From an uncultured Pseudomonadota bacterium (GTDB lineage Bacteria; Pseudomonadota; Alphaproteobacteria; RF32; CAG-239), in assembly GCA_949295005.1 (NCBI GenBank), contig CASFJL010000007.1, positions 1-51,039 on the forward strand: DNA of 51,039 nt. Reading direction: 5' to 3'. Both the position numbers and the translations under genes were made by a program. This document shows positions 50,428-51,039 of the stretch, one piece after another. Within the stretch, counting starts at the first letter, position 1. Each line of letters opens with the position of its first letter. Below the pieces are notes generated by a model. It searched no databases. It was not told where the DNA came from and worked only from the letters and a program-made list of their open reading frames with translations.

Positions 50428-51015
50428 CTATTTTTCTCCTCGACTGAAAGAAATTCCGCGTCTTTTGGCAAAAGCATAGATAGATGATCGATTAATACCT
50501 AATTGTCTGGCTATTTCTGACTTCGAAATACCATCATCAAGCATTTGCAAAATTCTTTCTGAATTATTTTCTAATTTTGATTTGACTTTTGCACCGAATG
50601 GACGACCAAGTTTTTTGCCTTCTTTTTTACGTTGGCTTAAAACCTTTCTTGTGGATTGTGAAATTAAATGACTGCGAATATCAATAGCAACATCCATCCC
50701 TTTGAAAAAATCTTTAGTTAAGTTAGAATTATCAAACCTATAACCATCATCAATAGAAAAAAGTTTCAGATTCCTTTCCTGACAAAACTGAAGATTTTCT
50801 TTGATATCTTGTAAATAAGGACCGATATTGCTGATTTTATTAATAAGGATACCTTCACAATCGGCTTGAATAATGCTTTTAACATTTTCAAAATTATCGC
50901 TAGAGTGGACACATCCAATTATAAAGCCATTCTCTTTTGCAAAAGCGTTAAGGCTTTGATATTGATCAGCATAGTCTGCTTGATCTTGATTATGTGGTAT
51001 GTATCCAACAAACAT
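50428..51015 (-). CDS. serine-recombinase-like protein with lost active site
   Basis: First visible gene of the glycan operon. The N-terminal 120 residues resemble a resolvase catalytic domain (MFVGYIPHNQDQ...YQSLNAFAKENGF), but the catalytic block GYIRVST is GYIPHNQ: Arg is Pro7 and the nucleophile Ser is Asn9. The KLDRLSRS block reads NKISNIGPY, losing Asp and two Arg. The C-terminal Hin-type HTH is intact (KKLGRPFGAKVKSKLEN, SKSEIARQLGINRSSIYAFA). It is probably a DNA-binding regulator, not a recombinase. An upstream TTG at 51024 is in frame; the ATG at 51015 is preferred. The promoter is outside the window. Confidence 0.8.
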   Translation of the reverse strand: MFVGYIPHNQDQADYADQYQSLNAFAKENGFIIGCVHSSDNFENVKSIIQADCEGILINKISNIGPYLQDIKENLQFCQERNLKLFSIDDGYRFDNSNLTKDFFKGMDVAIDIRSHLISQSTRKVLSQRKKEGKKLGRPFGAKVKSKLENNSERILQMLDDGISKSEIARQLGINRSSIYAFAKRRGISFSRGEK

Positions 51016-51039
51016 TCGGTGCAATCTTCAAAAATCAGC

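Noticed and set aside
1..51039. CRISPR array, rRNA operon or insertion-sequence transposase
   Set aside because: No regularly spaced direct repeats of CRISPR type, no rRNA sequence and no DDE transposase frame were seen anywhere in the window.

Overview
The window is an AT-rich chromosomal segment of a Gram-negative bacterium, most likely an alphaproteobacterium. Pointers are an LptF-lptD-surA-rsmA run (LPS export), xerD divergent from aroK, an ELM1/DUF1022-family protein and an RquA-like rhodoquinone enzyme. Low GC, several small secreted or lipoprotein genes, a sugar porter and anaerobic quinone chemistry fit a host- or gut-associated lineage. That habitat and lineage are inferences; no rRNA or other taxonomic marker gene lies here.

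Layout: 1-632 is a repeat-rich non-coding stretch. 633-8172 holds housekeeping genes (glgA, grpE, ftsK, a HIT protein, fabD-fabG). 8233-16245 holds a GNAT gene, the LPS-export/rsmA run, xerD with a tiny membrane ORF, aroK and a lipoprotein. 16306-19284 (minus) is a run of a periplasmic protein, rsmE, a NarL-type response regulator, an HPt protein and an RquA-like methyltransferase. 19396-22424 is cmk, a membrane-anchored ankyrin protein and rpsA. 22477-28068 holds small conserved genes, an ELM1-family gene, a CbpA-like DnaJ gene, a DUF1349 gene and a sugar porter.

From about 28.1 kb the window becomes accessory. A tRNA-Ser has its 3' end and terminator duplicated around a GC-rich insert. It is followed by a short MalQ-like protein lacking catalytic residues, convergent with a fructokinase-like gene. 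Two remnants of a tRNA-Arg 3' end then precede a tyrosine integrase with 11-bp-phased repeats. The integrase overlaps a gene for an unusual protein: a pentapeptide-like beta-helix fused to an excisionase-type HTH. This ends 2 nt from an intact tRNA-Arg(CCU). Beyond it lie a DUF4143 ATPase, a small cysteine-rich protein, an unknown protein and a second beta-helix/HTH protein that also carries two CBS domains. The beta-helix/HTH pair is the best candidate here for an undescribed system.

37235-51015 is one long minus-strand surface-glycan cluster. In transcription order: a serine-recombinase-like protein with its active site lost, a GT2-DUF1796 fusion, GT2, a large HAD protein, GT4, three enzymes for a UDP-L-N-acetylaminosugar (2-epimerase, 4,6-dehydratase/5-epimerase, RmlD-like reductase), a methyltransferase, a GT17-GT2-methyltransferase fusion, GT4 and GT2. 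Genes overlap or lie a few bases apart, so they probably form one operon whose promoter is outside the window. No flippase, polymerase or ABC exporter is visible, so the assembly route is unknown.
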